Source of the DNA: Pseudothermotoga sp. | Lineage (GTDB): Bacteria > Thermotogota > Thermotogae > Thermotogales > DSM-5069 | Assembly: GCA_025060105.1 (NCBI GenBank) | Contig: JANXCS010000004.1 | Location: forward strand, 1 to 64,000 | Length of the DNA stretch: 64,000 bases | Direction of reading: 5' to 3' | Shown: piece by piece, positions 8,684 through 16,732 of the stretch | Layout of the letters: each line of letters begins with the position of its first letter | Numbering within the stretch: the stretch's first letter is position 1 | Translations under genes and position numbers: made by a program | The notes under the pieces: generated by a model | Databases searched by the model: none | The model's input: only the letters and a program-made list of their open reading frames with translations | Told to the model about the DNA's origin: nothing

Positions 8684-10015
8684 TCATGCAGTTTTGGAAG
8701 TGAATTTGAAGTTTTTGATCTTCATGTACGGTGCGACCTGTGGGGTGTATTCTGAAGCTACCGATTCGAGCTCTTTAGATATCGCTTCTATGTTCTGCGT
8801 CATTTCGAAGAAGCTTACGTTGAATCTCATGTTCTTTATCGGCTTGGTGAGTTGACCTTTTTCGATGATGAACGTACCGTCTCGAGTCATACCTGTGAAG
8901 ATCGCCTCTTGGTGATTGACTATGTTCATGTAGTGGAACCTGTTCACGTAGATACCTTTTTCAGTGCTTTTGATGATCTCTTCGACTGGAACGCTACCAG
9001 CTTCCACCACGAGGTTGACCGGCGTGCTCAAATCTAGATCGTCCAAGCTGAAGGAATGACCTGTGGGTTTCTTGTTGAACCTCATCGCTGCGCCGTGGGC
9101 ATAGAAAACATTTTTGAAAATCCCGTTTTCGATGATGGGCATCTTTTCTCTCTTTTTTCCACACAGATCATAAAACAGAGGTATCTGCATCGGATGCGTT
9201 GGATCGTCGAACACGTTCAGCTCATCTGGCCCTATTTTGTTGCCGAGATGTTTCGCTGATGGACTTATCTTGAGCTCGTGCGTGTAACCATTCGTGCAGA
9301 GCCAGCCAAAATACATGAACAGATCGCTCACCGCTTCGGGCCCCAGCACGACGGTGTAACTCCCTGGGTCTATCTCCACAGGTTGTTTCGACATCTTCGC
9401 GAACCTCACCGCGCGCTCGACCTTCTCATCCACGTTCAGAGCTTCATAGTTCCTCGCCACACCGGAGGCATAACCACTGCCAGAATCGTGCATCGCCACC
9501 ACGTTGAAATTCACACCACCGAAAGATTGATACAAGAAAGTCCCATTCGAACTCATGATCACGTTCTCCGTGACGTTGTCGCTCACGTAACCAAAGATGA
9601 GCACATCTTTTCCAGCGATCTTCAACATCCTATCGAAAACGCTCGCCCTCTGCTCGGCAAAGACTTTCTTGAGAGATTCATCCACGTTCTCCACGGGATA
9701 ACCAACCGAGACCTCAGGAAGCTTGAATTGATAGTCCAGAGGCGTTGCGACCTCGAGCATCTTCTCGAGCTTTTCACGGAGCGATTTCAAACCACTCACC
9801 GTCAAGTCGTTGCTCGTTACGAGCGCAAGCTTGTTATCCTTGGTGGCGAGAACCGATAGAGAAATCTTCCTTTCGGCAACGTTCTGGTGGATTTGACTGT
9901 TCGCAAAACGTGTGAGCGCTTGGTCTTGCTCCCAAACCACGGCGAGGAATTTCATACCGATGAAATGTTCGTTCATCAACCTGAACAGATTTCTGTAGAA
10001 AGTTTCGCCCCTCAT
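8684..10015 (-). CDS. tldE: TldE/PmbA family metallopeptidase-like subunit
   Basis: TldE pairs with TldD in a cytoplasmic protease complex that acts on unfolded small peptides. It is known from microcin B17 maturation and CcdA turnover. The 443-aa protein has the PmbA-like central AMHDSGSGYASGVARN and the late NMRFNVSFFEM region and, as expected for TldE, no HExxxH motif. I recall the T. maritima orthologue (TM0727) as having a crystal structure. The start at 10015 overlaps the tldD stop by 4 bases; the open frame continues upstream inside tldD without a ribosome site. Confidence 0.9.
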   Translation of the reverse strand: MRGETFYRNLFRLMNEHFIGMKFLAVVWEQDQALTRFANSQIHQNVAERKISLSVLATKDNKLALVTSNDLTVSGLKSLREKLEKMLEVATPLDYQFKLPEVSVGYPVENVDESLKKVFAEQRASVFDRMLKIAGKDVLIFGYVSDNVTENVIMSSNGTFLYQSFGGVNFNVVAMHDSGSGYASGVARNYEALNVDEKVERAVRFAKMSKQPVEIDPGSYTVVLGPEAVSDLFMYFGWLCTNGYTHELKISPSAKHLGNKIGPDELNVFDDPTHPMQIPLFYDLCGKKREKMPIIENGIFKNVFYAHGAAMRFNKKPTGHSFSLDDLDLSTPVNLVVEAGSVPVEEIIKSTEKGIYVNRFHYMNIVNHQEAIFTGMTRDGTFIIEKGQLTKPIKNMRFNVSFFEMTQNIEAISKELESVASEYTPQVAPYMKIKNFKFTSKTA

Positions 10016-11457
10016 CTTTTCACACCCACCTTCACCTTTCTGAATCTGGCTGGAGATGCACCGTGACCCACGTGCATCACCTGCATGGGTTGGCCTTTCC
10101 CACAGTTCGGCACGCCCCACACGTGCCAGAAAGACTCGTTCGCTACACCGTCACACTTGTTCCAGAAGTTCGGTGTGATATCGTAGTACACGGGGTTTTT
10201 GAAAATCCTTCCTGTGAGTTTTCCACCCTTTATTTCGTAAGCGATCTCCGTGGCGAATTGAAAGTTCAATCTCAGATCGTCTATGGACCAGCTCTTGTTC
10301 GTATCCAAAAGAAAACCGTAATCTATCCCTGCGATGAGTTCTTCCAGGGTGTATTTGCCCGGCAAGAGGTTTATGTTCGTCATCCTGATGATCGGTGGAT
10401 GGGACCAGCTGTCCGCGCGCGCCGCACCGTTGGACCTCAAACCGAGTTCCGCGGCAGTCTGTCGGTCCATCAGATAGCCGACGAACAAGCCGTTCCGAAC
10501 GATGTAGCTCTTTTGAGCCTTTACACCTTCATCATCGAAACCGAAGCTCCCAAGTCCACCTGGAACGGTCGCATCCGCCGTGATGCTGACGTGCTCACTT
10601 CCATATTTGAGCTTGCCGAGCTTGTCGAGTCCAAGAAAACTTCCACCGGCGAAGCTCAACTCAGAACCCATCACTCTGTCCAACTCGCTCGGATGACCAC
10701 AAGATTCGTGTATCTGCAAAGCCAATTGATTACCAGAGATGATGACGTCGTACTCACCGGGTTCTATCTCTGGTGCGTCCAACAACATGACCGCTTCTTC
10801 CGCAACCTTCGGTGCGTGCTCGAGCAATTTCATGTCTTCCACGAACTCCCATCCCCTCGTGGCGTGGTCTCCACCGAAGCTTGCAGGATAAGATCTTTTC
10901 TGAAAACCACCCTCCCCCACAGCGTTCGCTTCTATGCCCGCACCAGTTATGTAGATCTCCTGGCTGATCAAAGAACCCTCCGTGTTCAGAAACAGTTTGT
11001 CGATCCTTCGAAAGTTCATCGAACCTGTGGCGCGCACAACCTTCGGATTTTCCTTCATCTTCAACGTGGCCATCTTCAAAATCTCTATCTTTTCATTCTC
11101 GCTCACCAAGAAAGGATCCTTCATCACAGGGGATTTGAAAGCTGCTTTGTGCACAGGTTCCGGTGCGAGTTGAACTTGCTTGTTCGCTCTCTTGTTCGAG
11201 GCCATAGCGATCTCCAAAGCTTTCAAAGCGGTTTTTTCGAGAGCAGCCTCGCTCCGTTCGTCCGTGGCTGCGAACCCCCAGCCGTTCTCATACAACACCC
11301 TTATACCCGTACCCACATCGACACTGTTAGAGAAGCTCTTGAGTACACCGTTTTCGACGAACAGTTCTTGTCTCACATGTTCTTCATAGCGAATATCCGC
11401 GTAACGTGCTCCCTTGCTCTTGAGAAACTGCAACAACTTTTCTAGTTTTTCCTGCAT
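10012..11457 (-). CDS. tldD: TldD metalloprotease
   Basis: The catalytic partner of TldE. The 481-aa sequence contains the family zinc motif HExxxH as HESCGH (His250, Glu251, His255), followed by a conserved block including SVTADATVPGGLGS-like residues and GYLMDRQTAAELG. Start at ATG 11457, preceded by GGGAGG. An in-frame extension upstream runs through the hairpin at 11481-11512 and is rejected. The gene lies 37 bases after a small helical ORF and is translationally coupled to tldE. Substrate in this organism is unknown. Confidence 0.93.
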   Translation of the reverse strand: MQEKLEKLLQFLKSKGARYADIRYEEHVRQELFVENGVLKSFSNSVDVGTGIRVLYENGWGFAATDERSEAALEKTALKALEIAMASNKRANKQVQLAPEPVHKAAFKSPVMKDPFLVSENEKIEILKMATLKMKENPKVVRATGSMNFRRIDKLFLNTEGSLISQEIYITGAGIEANAVGEGGFQKRSYPASFGGDHATRGWEFVEDMKLLEHAPKVAEEAVMLLDAPEIEPGEYDVIISGNQLALQIHESCGHPSELDRVMGSELSFAGGSFLGLDKLGKLKYGSEHVSITADATVPGGLGSFGFDDEGVKAQKSYIVRNGLFVGYLMDRQTAAELGLRSNGAARADSWSHPPIIRMTNINLLPGKYTLEELIAGIDYGFLLDTNKSWSIDDLRLNFQFATEIAYEIKGGKLTGRIFKNPVYYDITPNFWNKCDGVANESFWHVWGVPNCGKGQPMQVMHVGHGASPARFRKVKVGVKR

Positions 11458-11480
11458 CCGCCTACCTCCCTTCGCACAAC

Positions 11481-11512
11481 GAAGAAAGCAGGGATCAATC
11501 CCTGCTTTCTTC
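11481..11512 (-). repeat. Perfect inverted repeat between small ORF and tldD
   Basis: GAAGAAAGCAGGGAT is followed after 2 bases by its exact reverse complement (11481-11495 and 11498-11512). The hairpin covers the last codons and stop of the small ORF. On the transcribed strand it ends in a pyrimidine-rich stretch rather than a pure T run. It could be a partial terminator or an mRNA processing/stability element setting the level of tldD. Confidence 0.7.
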
Positions 11513-11680
11513 CTCATCACTCAATATCTCTTTCAAAGCTTTTTCTATGTTTTCTTCACTCATCTTCTGCCCAGACTGGAGTATCATTAAGGCAGCCTTG
11601 ATCACGACGATTCGGGGATAACGCTTCATGAGTCTTCGGATCGGGTCGAGCTTTAGAGCCTCGGTCTCCAAGGTGATCAC
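11495..11680 (-). CDS. Small helical protein upstream of tldDE (hypothetical)
   Basis: A 61-aa ORF I do not recognise. It is predicted mostly alpha-helical with a basic middle (RRLMKRYPR), a hydrophobic helix (VIKAALMILQSG) and an acidic tail (LSDEEESRD), and has no signal peptide or cysteines. The GTG at 11680 is the most likely start, though AAGGG is 11 bases upstream and other GTG/TTG codons (11701, 11689) are possible. Further extension would run into the opposite-strand tRNA-Met. It precedes tldD by 37 bases on the same strand and is probably in that operon. A relation to TldDE, even as a substrate, is speculation. Confidence 0.5.
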   Translation of the reverse strand: MITLETEALKLDPIRRLMKRYPRIVVIKAALMILQSGQKMSEENIEKALKEILSDEEESRD

Positions 11681-11694
11681 CGCCCTCAAAGCCC

Positions 11695-11723
11695 TTGACA
11701 CTCGCAAGGGCAAGCTGTATAAT
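11695..11723 (+). promoter_or_regulatory. Perfect-consensus sigma-70 promoter of tRNA-Met
   Basis: TTGACA (11695-11700), exactly 17 bases, then TATAAT (11718-11723). The tRNA begins 14 bases after the -10 box. The promoter lies inside the 5' end of the small ORF on the other strand. Confidence 0.9.
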
Positions 11724-11736
11724 GAACTGTGGTCAC

Positions 11737-11812
11737 GGGCTCGTAGCTCAGTGGGTAGAGCGCCCGGCTCATAACCGGGTGGTCGGGGGTTCGAAGCCTC
11801 CCGAGCCCACCA
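11737..11812 (+). tRNA. tRNA-Met type (anticodon CAU)
   Basis: A 76-nt cloverleaf with acceptor GGGCTCG/CGAGCCC, anticodon stem CCCGG/CCGGG around CTCATAA, T-loop GTTCGAA and encoded CCA. A standard G1-C72 pair argues against the initiator tRNA. Elongator Met is most likely, but an Ile tRNA whose CAU is modified to lysidine cannot be excluded by eye. Confidence 0.92.
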
Positions 11813-11817
11813 AATCA

Positions 11818-11840
11818 GGGAGCGCAAAGCTCCCTTTCTT
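11818..11840 (+). terminator. Terminator after tRNA-Met
   Basis: GGGAGC, a 5-base loop, GCTCCC, then TTTCTT, 5 bases after the tRNA CCA. The same stem sequence is reused after tRNA-Leu at 41359. Confidence 0.85.
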
Positions 11841-12123
11841 ATTGATATTTTACCATCGATCTCAATCTTTGTAAAGATGAACAGACCAAAAAAGTCTAAA
11901 TTCAGATCGCAAACCTCAACGAAGCTTCGAACGTTTTCTACAGCCAGCGCTCAGTAGCTTCAAAATAAGTTCAGAAACATTCCAAGATTCATTTTGGCAG
12001 ACTAGAATTTCAAGAACAGTTCAGTTGCCATGGTGAAGTTGAGCTGAAAAATCACTGCAAAGTGTGGAACTTTCACAAAAGATGTGGACATGTCGTCAAA
12101 GAAACGGTTTGGGGGAAATCGAA
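11841..12123. other. Intergenic region without a recognised feature
   Basis: About 280 A/T-rich bases between the tRNA-Met terminator and the pgl stop. I see no ORF with a ribosome site, no tRNA and no strong hairpin. Confidence 0.6.
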
Positions 12124-12789
12124 TCAACCGCTGACGAGCCAGACGGTTTCTCTCCTACCTTCCACGAAAGCGGCTGGGAGAATCTTTCCGCTGAACATTT
12201 CGTGAAGTTTTTTCTTTTTCTCTTGGCCAGCGATCAGAAAGATCACATGGTCTGTCCTGTTGAGCGTTTTTAACGTCAGACTGATCCGTGGGACCTTCGG
12301 TGTTCCAGACGGTGCAACGAACACGACATCTTCTCGCCAGACAGAATCGTCAAGTTCAAAGATCGATGCCACGTGTCCATCTTCGCCCATCCCAAGGATG
12401 GCAAGGTCGAAACCTTCAGGTGCGTGCTTTCTGAGCAGTTCGGTGTACGAGTTTAAGGCCTCAGCCGGTTCAAGGTCTGTTCTGAAGAAATGAACACCCC
12501 GTGGCGAAGGGTTCAACTTGCTGAAGAACACTTCGTTGATGGCTTTGAAGTTGCTGTCGTTCGAATCGAGAGGCACGAACCTTTCATCGCTCAGGAAGAA
12601 TTCAAACTCGTCCCATGGAAGGTCAATTTGGATCAATCTTTCATAGAGCGGTAGTGGGGTTCTACCCCCAGCCAGAACGATTTTGAGATTGGGCTTTCGC
12701 GATAGAACCTCTTCGATCTTTGAAGCTATCAGCATGAGGGAAAAATCGTAGAAATCTTGCTGTGAAACGTGTATCACGGCTTTCGCCAT
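12124..12789 (-). CDS. pgl: 6-phosphogluconolactonase
   Basis: Hydrolyses 6-phosphogluconolactone, the second step of the oxidative pentose phosphate pathway. The 221-aa protein shows the family signatures [25 protein letters not shown] and [16 protein letters not shown] (phosphate and catalytic His region). It overlaps the end of zwf by 16 bases, so it is translated from the same mRNA as the enzyme supplying its substrate. No gnd gene is present in this window. Confidence 0.95.
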   Translation of the reverse strand: MAKAVIHVSQQDFYDFSLMLIASKIEEVLSRKPNLKIVLAGGRTPLPLYERLIQIDLPWDEFEFFLSDERFVPLDSNDSNFKAINEVFFSKLNPSPRGVHFFRTDLEPAEALNSYTELLRKHAPEGFDLAILGMGEDGHVASIFELDDSVWREDVVFVAPSGTPKVPRISLTLKTLNRTDHVIFLIAGQEKKKKLHEMFSGKILPAAFVEGRRETVWLVSG

Positions 12790-14243
12790 TTACGACCATC
12801 TCTCTCGATCAGATCGTCTGCCTCTTTCGGCCCCCAGCTTCCCGCAGGATAGAGATGGGGCTCGTACAACTTGGGTTTTTCCTGCCATTCTTTTAGGACT
12901 GGATCGAGCAACTGCCAAGAAACCTCCATGTCATCTTTTCTAACGAACAGTGAGGAATCGCCCAAGATGACGTCCAGGAGCAACCGCTCGTAAGCATCGG
13001 GAAGCTTCACACCGAAATAGTCTTCGTATTTGAAACGCATATCGAGTTGTTCCAAGAAGATGGTGGGACAAGGACGTTTGACGTTGAACTTTAGCACGAT
13101 CGATTCGTCTGGTTGCAGTGTGAAAACGATCGCGTTCGGTTCTATAGCTCCTGCAGGAATGTTGGGAAACACGGAATGGGGAATGTTTTTGAAAAAGACT
13201 GCGATCTCTGCTAGTCTCTTCGCCAACCTTTTCCCAGCCCTCAAGTAGAACGGCACGTTGCTCCAGCGCCAGTTGTCTATGAACAGTTTCATGGCCACGA
13301 AAGTTTCCACGTTCGAATCGCTCGCCACGCCTGGCTCTTCCCTGTAGGCCCGCACGACTTTCCCATTCACAGTCCCTGAAGAATATTGACCTCTGACCAC
13401 CACACTCTTCAAATCTTTCACAGACAACGGCCTGATCGATTTTAAAAGTTTCACACGTTCAGTCCTGAAACTTTCAGCATCCATCAAGGAGGGGGGTTCC
13501 ATCGCCACGATCGAGAGCATCTGAAGCATGTGGTTTTGAAACAGATCGCGCAGGAGACCTACAGATTCGAAATAACCAGCCCTATGCTCCACACCTATAT
13601 CTTCAGCGATCGTTATTTGAACATGATCGATGAACTTGTTGTTCCAGATCTCTTCGAAGATGAAGTTACCGAATCTGAAGATCAGAACGTTCTGAACTGT
13701 CTCTTTCCCAAGATAGTGATCTATCCGATAGATCTGGCTTTCTGAGAAATATCTCTGCAGAGTTTTTTCAAGTTCAAGTGCCGATGAGAGGTCTCTCCCG
13801 AAAGGCTTTTCCACGACGATGCGCGAAAAGTTGTGCTCTTCACGGTTCAAGCCAAGTCGACCGAGATTTTCGACCGTGTGGGGATAAACCTCGGGTGGCA
13901 CGGCGAGATAGAAGATTCTATTTCTATTCGTTCTGTGGCGCTTTTCCAAAAAATCCAACTTTTCGATCAACGAAGAATAACTGCTCGGATCATCGTAAAC
14001 GACGCTCGTGTAGTAACAACGCTTCAGAAATTCTCCATCACACTTGAAGCGCGATCTGAACTCATCGTCACTCATCTTGGTCCTCGCAACACCCAAAATG
14101 AAAAAATCACGTCTCAGAATGTTGGACGTATAGAGTTGGCACAGTGCAGGTATCAACTTTCGGCTGGTGAGATCACCCGAAGCTCCGAATATCACGATAC
14201 CGAAAGGACTTTCAACACTTGGAAAACATGTTTGAAATTGCAT
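12774..14243 (-). CDS. zwf: Glucose-6-phosphate 1-dehydrogenase
   Basis: Oxidises glucose 6-phosphate to the lactone, yielding NADPH. At 489 aa it has the normal length, with the NADP fingerprint [13 protein letters not shown] (residues 18-30), the substrate motif RIDHYLGKE with catalytic His later in the family fold, and FYLRAGKRL. The start ATG at 14243 lacks a strong ribosome site (GAAAGG about 15 bases away), so the N-terminus is somewhat uncertain. A 12-bp perfect palindrome lies about 55 bases upstream. Confidence 0.95.
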   Translation of the reverse strand: MQFQTCFPSVESPFGIVIFGASGDLTSRKLIPALCQLYTSNILRRDFFILGVARTKMSDDEFRSRFKCDGEFLKRCYYTSVVYDDPSSYSSLIEKLDFLEKRHRTNRNRIFYLAVPPEVYPHTVENLGRLGLNREEHNFSRIVVEKPFGRDLSSALELEKTLQRYFSESQIYRIDHYLGKETVQNVLIFRFGNFIFEEIWNNKFIDHVQITIAEDIGVEHRAGYFESVGLLRDLFQNHMLQMLSIVAMEPPSLMDAESFRTERVKLLKSIRPLSVKDLKSVVVRGQYSSGTVNGKVVRAYREEPGVASDSNVETFVAMKLFIDNWRWSNVPFYLRAGKRLAKRLAEIAVFFKNIPHSVFPNIPAGAIEPNAIVFTLQPDESIVLKFNVKRPCPTIFLEQLDMRFKYEDYFGVKLPDAYERLLLDVILGDSSLFVRKDDMEVSWQLLDPVLKEWQEKPKLYEPHLYPAGSWGPKEADDLIERDGRKWRKP

Positions 14244-14295
14244 ACAATCTTTTCACAGCCTTTCTTCAAATAATTTCCATTTCGACCTCTACTGT

Positions 14296-14307
14296 GATTG
14301 TACAATC
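14296..14307. promoter_or_regulatory. Palindrome GATTGTACAATC upstream of zwf
   Basis: A perfect 12-bp palindrome in the divergent gap between zwf and the secreted protein gene, containing TACAAT on both strands. It could be an operator or an accidental -10-like sequence. Confidence 0.35.
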
Positions 14308-14407
14308 AGTTTCACTGAGAAAAGCGATTTGAACCAGACAAACTCTAATGTTTTTCTAATCAAAAATACTTTACAATGGGATCATCCATCCTGAGGAGGG
14401 GATGAAG

Positions 14408-14923
14408 GTGAAAAAATTCCTGTTGGCAATTTCCTTCATGGTCGTGACATTGAGTTTTGCACAGTTTCAACCGATCAAGCCGAACATCCCGTTCGTACCC
14501 TTGTTGACCACCACGGTACAAGAGGTTGATGTGCTTGGTTCTTACGGTTCTGTATGGAAGATTTACTGGGATGGTTGGGAAGCCACCCTCGTGTTCTTCA
14601 AAGGTGGGAGCGGTTACATCGAAACTGCGGATAGAAAGAAGTACAATCTGACTTACATGATATTGAAAAATCCCCAAGACAACATCGCAGGCATGACTGG
14701 ACCAGGTTACACCGGTAAAACGACCAGCCTCGGCCATCGAATAGTTTTCTCCGTCGATTTCGCTCAAACACCCAACAACACTCAAGACGATCAGAGGTTC
14801 GATGGCTACATCTTCACCCAAACACTCAAAACACCGAGCAAACGTGCGATCGCAGGTATCACGTGGTGGGATGGAATACCTTTCGGTTTCTACGCAACGT
14901 ATTGGTACGACGTGCCAGGTTAA
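14408..14923 (+). CDS. Secreted protein of unknown function
   Basis: A 171-aa protein I do not recognise. It starts with a clear Sec signal peptide (MKKFLLAISF, hydrophobic core, cleavage near LSFA-Q) and has no lipobox. The mature part is rich in Gly, Tyr and Trp (KIYWDGWEATLVFF, GITWWDGIPFGFYATYWYDV) and looks beta-stranded. I prefer the GTG at 14408 because AGGAGG is 8 bases upstream; the ATG at 14402 is only 2 bases from it. It stands alone between zwf (divergent) and a terminator, so it is probably monocistronic. Confidence 0.65.
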   Translation: MKKFLLAISFMVVTLSFAQFQPIKPNIPFVPLLTTTVQEVDVLGSYGSVWKIYWDGWEATLVFFKGGSGYIETADRKKYNLTYMILKNPQDNIAGMTGPGYTGKTTSLGHRIVFSVDFAQTPNNTQDDQRFDGYIFTQTLKTPSKRAIAGITWWDGIPFGFYATYWYDVPG

Positions 14924-14943
14924 AAACCTGACATTTTGAAAAG

Positions 14944-14964
14944 GCGGGCTCGTGCCCGCTTTCG
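14944..14964 (+). terminator. Terminator after the secreted protein gene
   Basis: GCGGGC, loop TCGT, GCCCGC followed by TTTCGTT, 20 bases after the stop. Confidence 0.75.
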
Positions 14965-15005
14965 TTATAATATAAGTTATGAGGGCTCGTTGGGGGGACG
15001 AGGGT

Positions 15006-15311
15006 GTGAATTACAGATGCGTCTGTAAAAACTGTGGAGAAGTTTACTACTCTGCAACGTCGATCAAGTACCATTTGGAGAAGAAGTGCCAGAATTGTGG
15101 AGGAGAACTGGTAGAATTTTCGGCTAAACCTAAGCTCGGTGAGATGCTCACGGCTCTAGGTTTGTTGGATGACGCAAAGCTCGCCGTTGCGTTGAATTTT
15201 CAAAGCAACTTGGACAGAAAAGTTCCGTTGGGGAACATCTTGCTGTTGATGAACTTCATTTCACAGAAAGAGTTGGCAAAAGTGTTGGATGTGCAAAGAA
15301 GACTTCTTTGA
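15006..15311 (+). CDS. Zinc-ribbon protein with GspE/MshE N-terminal-like domain
   Basis: A 101-aa protein. The first 40 residues hold two CxxC knuckles (CKNCG near 9 and CQNCGG near 31), which should bind one zinc. The remainder (KLGEMLTALGLLDDAKLAVAL, then PLGNILLLMNFISQKELAKVL) has the duplicated lGeiLv-x-gli-x4-L pattern of the MshEN/T2SSE N-terminal domain. That domain, in type II secretion and pilus ATPases, can bind c-di-GMP or partner proteins. Here it is detached from any ATPase. The GTG at 15006 is chosen because GGGGGG lies about 8 bases upstream; an ATG at 14979 is possible. Function is unknown. Confidence 0.6.
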   Translation: MNYRCVCKNCGEVYYSATSIKYHLEKKCQNCGGELVEFSAKPKLGEMLTALGLLDDAKLAVALNFQSNLDRKVPLGNILLLMNFISQKELAKVLDVQRRLL

Positions 15312-15362
15312 TTTTTGACTTTCACAATCTTGAAAAATGCAGAACCAACGACAAATGAAGAA

Positions 15363-15378
15363 GCGGGCTTGCGCCCGC
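15363..15378 (-). terminator. Hairpin, probable terminator of the ato operon
   Basis: GCGGGC-GCAA-GCCCGC on the minus strand followed by CTTCTTCATTTG, 20 bases after the CoA-transferase B stop. The T content is modest. Confidence 0.5.
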
Positions 15379-15398
15379 CTCGGTTGAGATCTAAACGA

Positions 15399-16073
15399 TT
15401 ACAAACTTATTGGCATCGTGGAAACCGTTTCTGGAATCAACAGCCTTGCCTCGGTGAACTTGAGCACTTCTTCGATCGTGGTTTCTGGTGCCACTTCTTT
15501 GAGCACCAAACCCTTTTCAGTGACCTCGATCACGGCCATATCGGTGACTATGAGATCCACCCTTCTGACCGAAGTCAACGGCAACGAGCATTTTTTGACT
15601 ATCTTGGGAACTCCTCCTTTTTCAACGTGCGTCATGGCCACGATGACCTTCTTGGCACCGGTGACCAGATCCATCGCGCCACCCATGCCTGGGATCAATT
15701 TGCCTGGGATCATCCAGTTGGCAAGATGACCTTCTTCGTCCACCTGAAGGCCTCCAAGCACGGTGATGTCCACGTGACCTCCTCGAATGAGTCCGAAAGA
15801 CGTTGCGGAGTCGAAGGCTGCGGCACCCGGTATGAAAGTCACCGGGCTACCTCCCGCGTTGTTCAAGTTTGGATGCTCATAACCTGGCTCCGGCGCTGGA
15901 CCCATGCCGAGGATTCCGTTCTCGGATTGGAAGAACACCGTGACCCCCTTAGGGATGTAGTTGGCCACCAAGGTGGGAATGCCTATTCCAAGGTTGACGA
16001 TGTCACCATCCTTCAGTTCGAGTGCAACCCTTTTGGCTATCACAGTCCTTGAAACTTTGGGATCTTGGATCAT
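15399..16073 (-). CDS. atoA: 3-oxoacid/acetoacetate CoA-transferase subunit B
   Basis: The beta subunit of a family I CoA-transferase that moves CoA between acetyl- or butyryl-CoA and acetoacetate or another short-chain acid. The 224-aa chain has the subunit B pattern VNLGIGIPTLVANYIP and the catalytic glutamate in SENGILGMGP (Glu51), then GLIRGGHVDITVLGG. Its start overlaps the subunit A stop by 4 bases, so the two are made together. It is the last gene of the operon atoE - thiolase - A - B. Confidence 0.92.
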   Translation of the reverse strand: MIQDPKVSRTVIAKRVALELKDGDIVNLGIGIPTLVANYIPKGVTVFFQSENGILGMGPAPEPGYEHPNLNNAGGSPVTFIPGAAAFDSATSFGLIRGGHVDITVLGGLQVDEEGHLANWMIPGKLIPGMGGAMDLVTGAKKVIVAMTHVEKGGVPKIVKKCSLPLTSVRRVDLIVTDMAVIEVTEKGLVLKEVAPETTIEEVLKFTEARLLIPETVSTMPISL

Positions 16074-16729
16074 TTCGCATTCCCCCTCACGATGTAGTCC
16101 ACAACCGCATGTGGCACGTGCACTTCGTTGGGATCCAAACCTCCAACTGGTACCAACTCTTCGACTTCGACGATCGTCACACTCGCCGCGAAGGCCATGA
16201 TCGGGTTGAAGTTCCGTGCAGTGTAGTTGAAGAACAAGTTCCCCAGAAAATCTGCCTTTTTGGCCTTTATCAGGGCAAAATCTGCCTTCAAGGCGGTCTC
16301 AACCAGATATTCCTTGCCGTTCAAGGTGATCTTCTGTTTTCCATTCTCAACGATCGTTCCGACACCCGTGGGTGTGAGAACTCCTCCAAGGCCAAATCCA
16401 CCCGCCCTGACACGTTCTGCGAGCGTTCCTTGTGGGACGAGTTCGACTTCGAGCGTGCCTTCGATCATCTGTTTTTGAGTTTCAGGATTGGTACCTATGT
16501 GCGATGTTATGACCTTCTTGACCAACCTGTTCACGATGAGTTTCCCTATACCCTTTTCAGGCATGGCGGTGTCGTTGCAGATCACTGTCAGATTCTTCTT
16601 TCCCGCTCTGACGAGACCATCTATGAGCAGTTCGGGTGTGCCGTCACCCAAGAAACCTCCGATCATCAAAACGGCACCATCTGGTATCATCTCGATGGCT
16701 TTCTCGACACTGATGAGTTTGTTTTTCAT
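16070..16729 (-). CDS. atoD: 3-oxoacid/acetoacetate CoA-transferase subunit A
   Basis: The alpha subunit of the CoA-transferase, 219 aa. It carries the family I signature GGFLGDGTPELLIDGLV (the GGFxxxGxP CoA-binding loop) and a GGVLTPTGVGT segment typical of alpha subunits. It sits 3 bases after the thiolase gene and overlaps subunit B. Together with thiolase it could either activate and cleave acetoacetate or make it from acetyl-CoA; sequence alone does not fix the direction. Confidence 0.92.
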   Translation of the reverse strand: MKNKLISVEKAIEMIPDGAVLMIGGFLGDGTPELLIDGLVRAGKKNLTVICNDTAMPEKGIGKLIVNRLVKKVITSHIGTNPETQKQMIEGTLEVELVPQGTLAERVRAGGFGLGGVLTPTGVGTIVENGKQKITLNGKEYLVETALKADFALIKAKKADFLGNLFFNYTARNFNPIMAFAASVTIVEVEELVPVGGLDPNEVHVPHAVVDYIVRGNAK

Positions 16730-16732
16730 GTC

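Noticed and set aside
10063..11445. A 460-codon open frame on the plus strand opposite tldD
   Set aside because: No ribosome site, no family resemblance and an odd composition (many His/Val/Arg). The minus-strand tldD with HExxxH explains the region.
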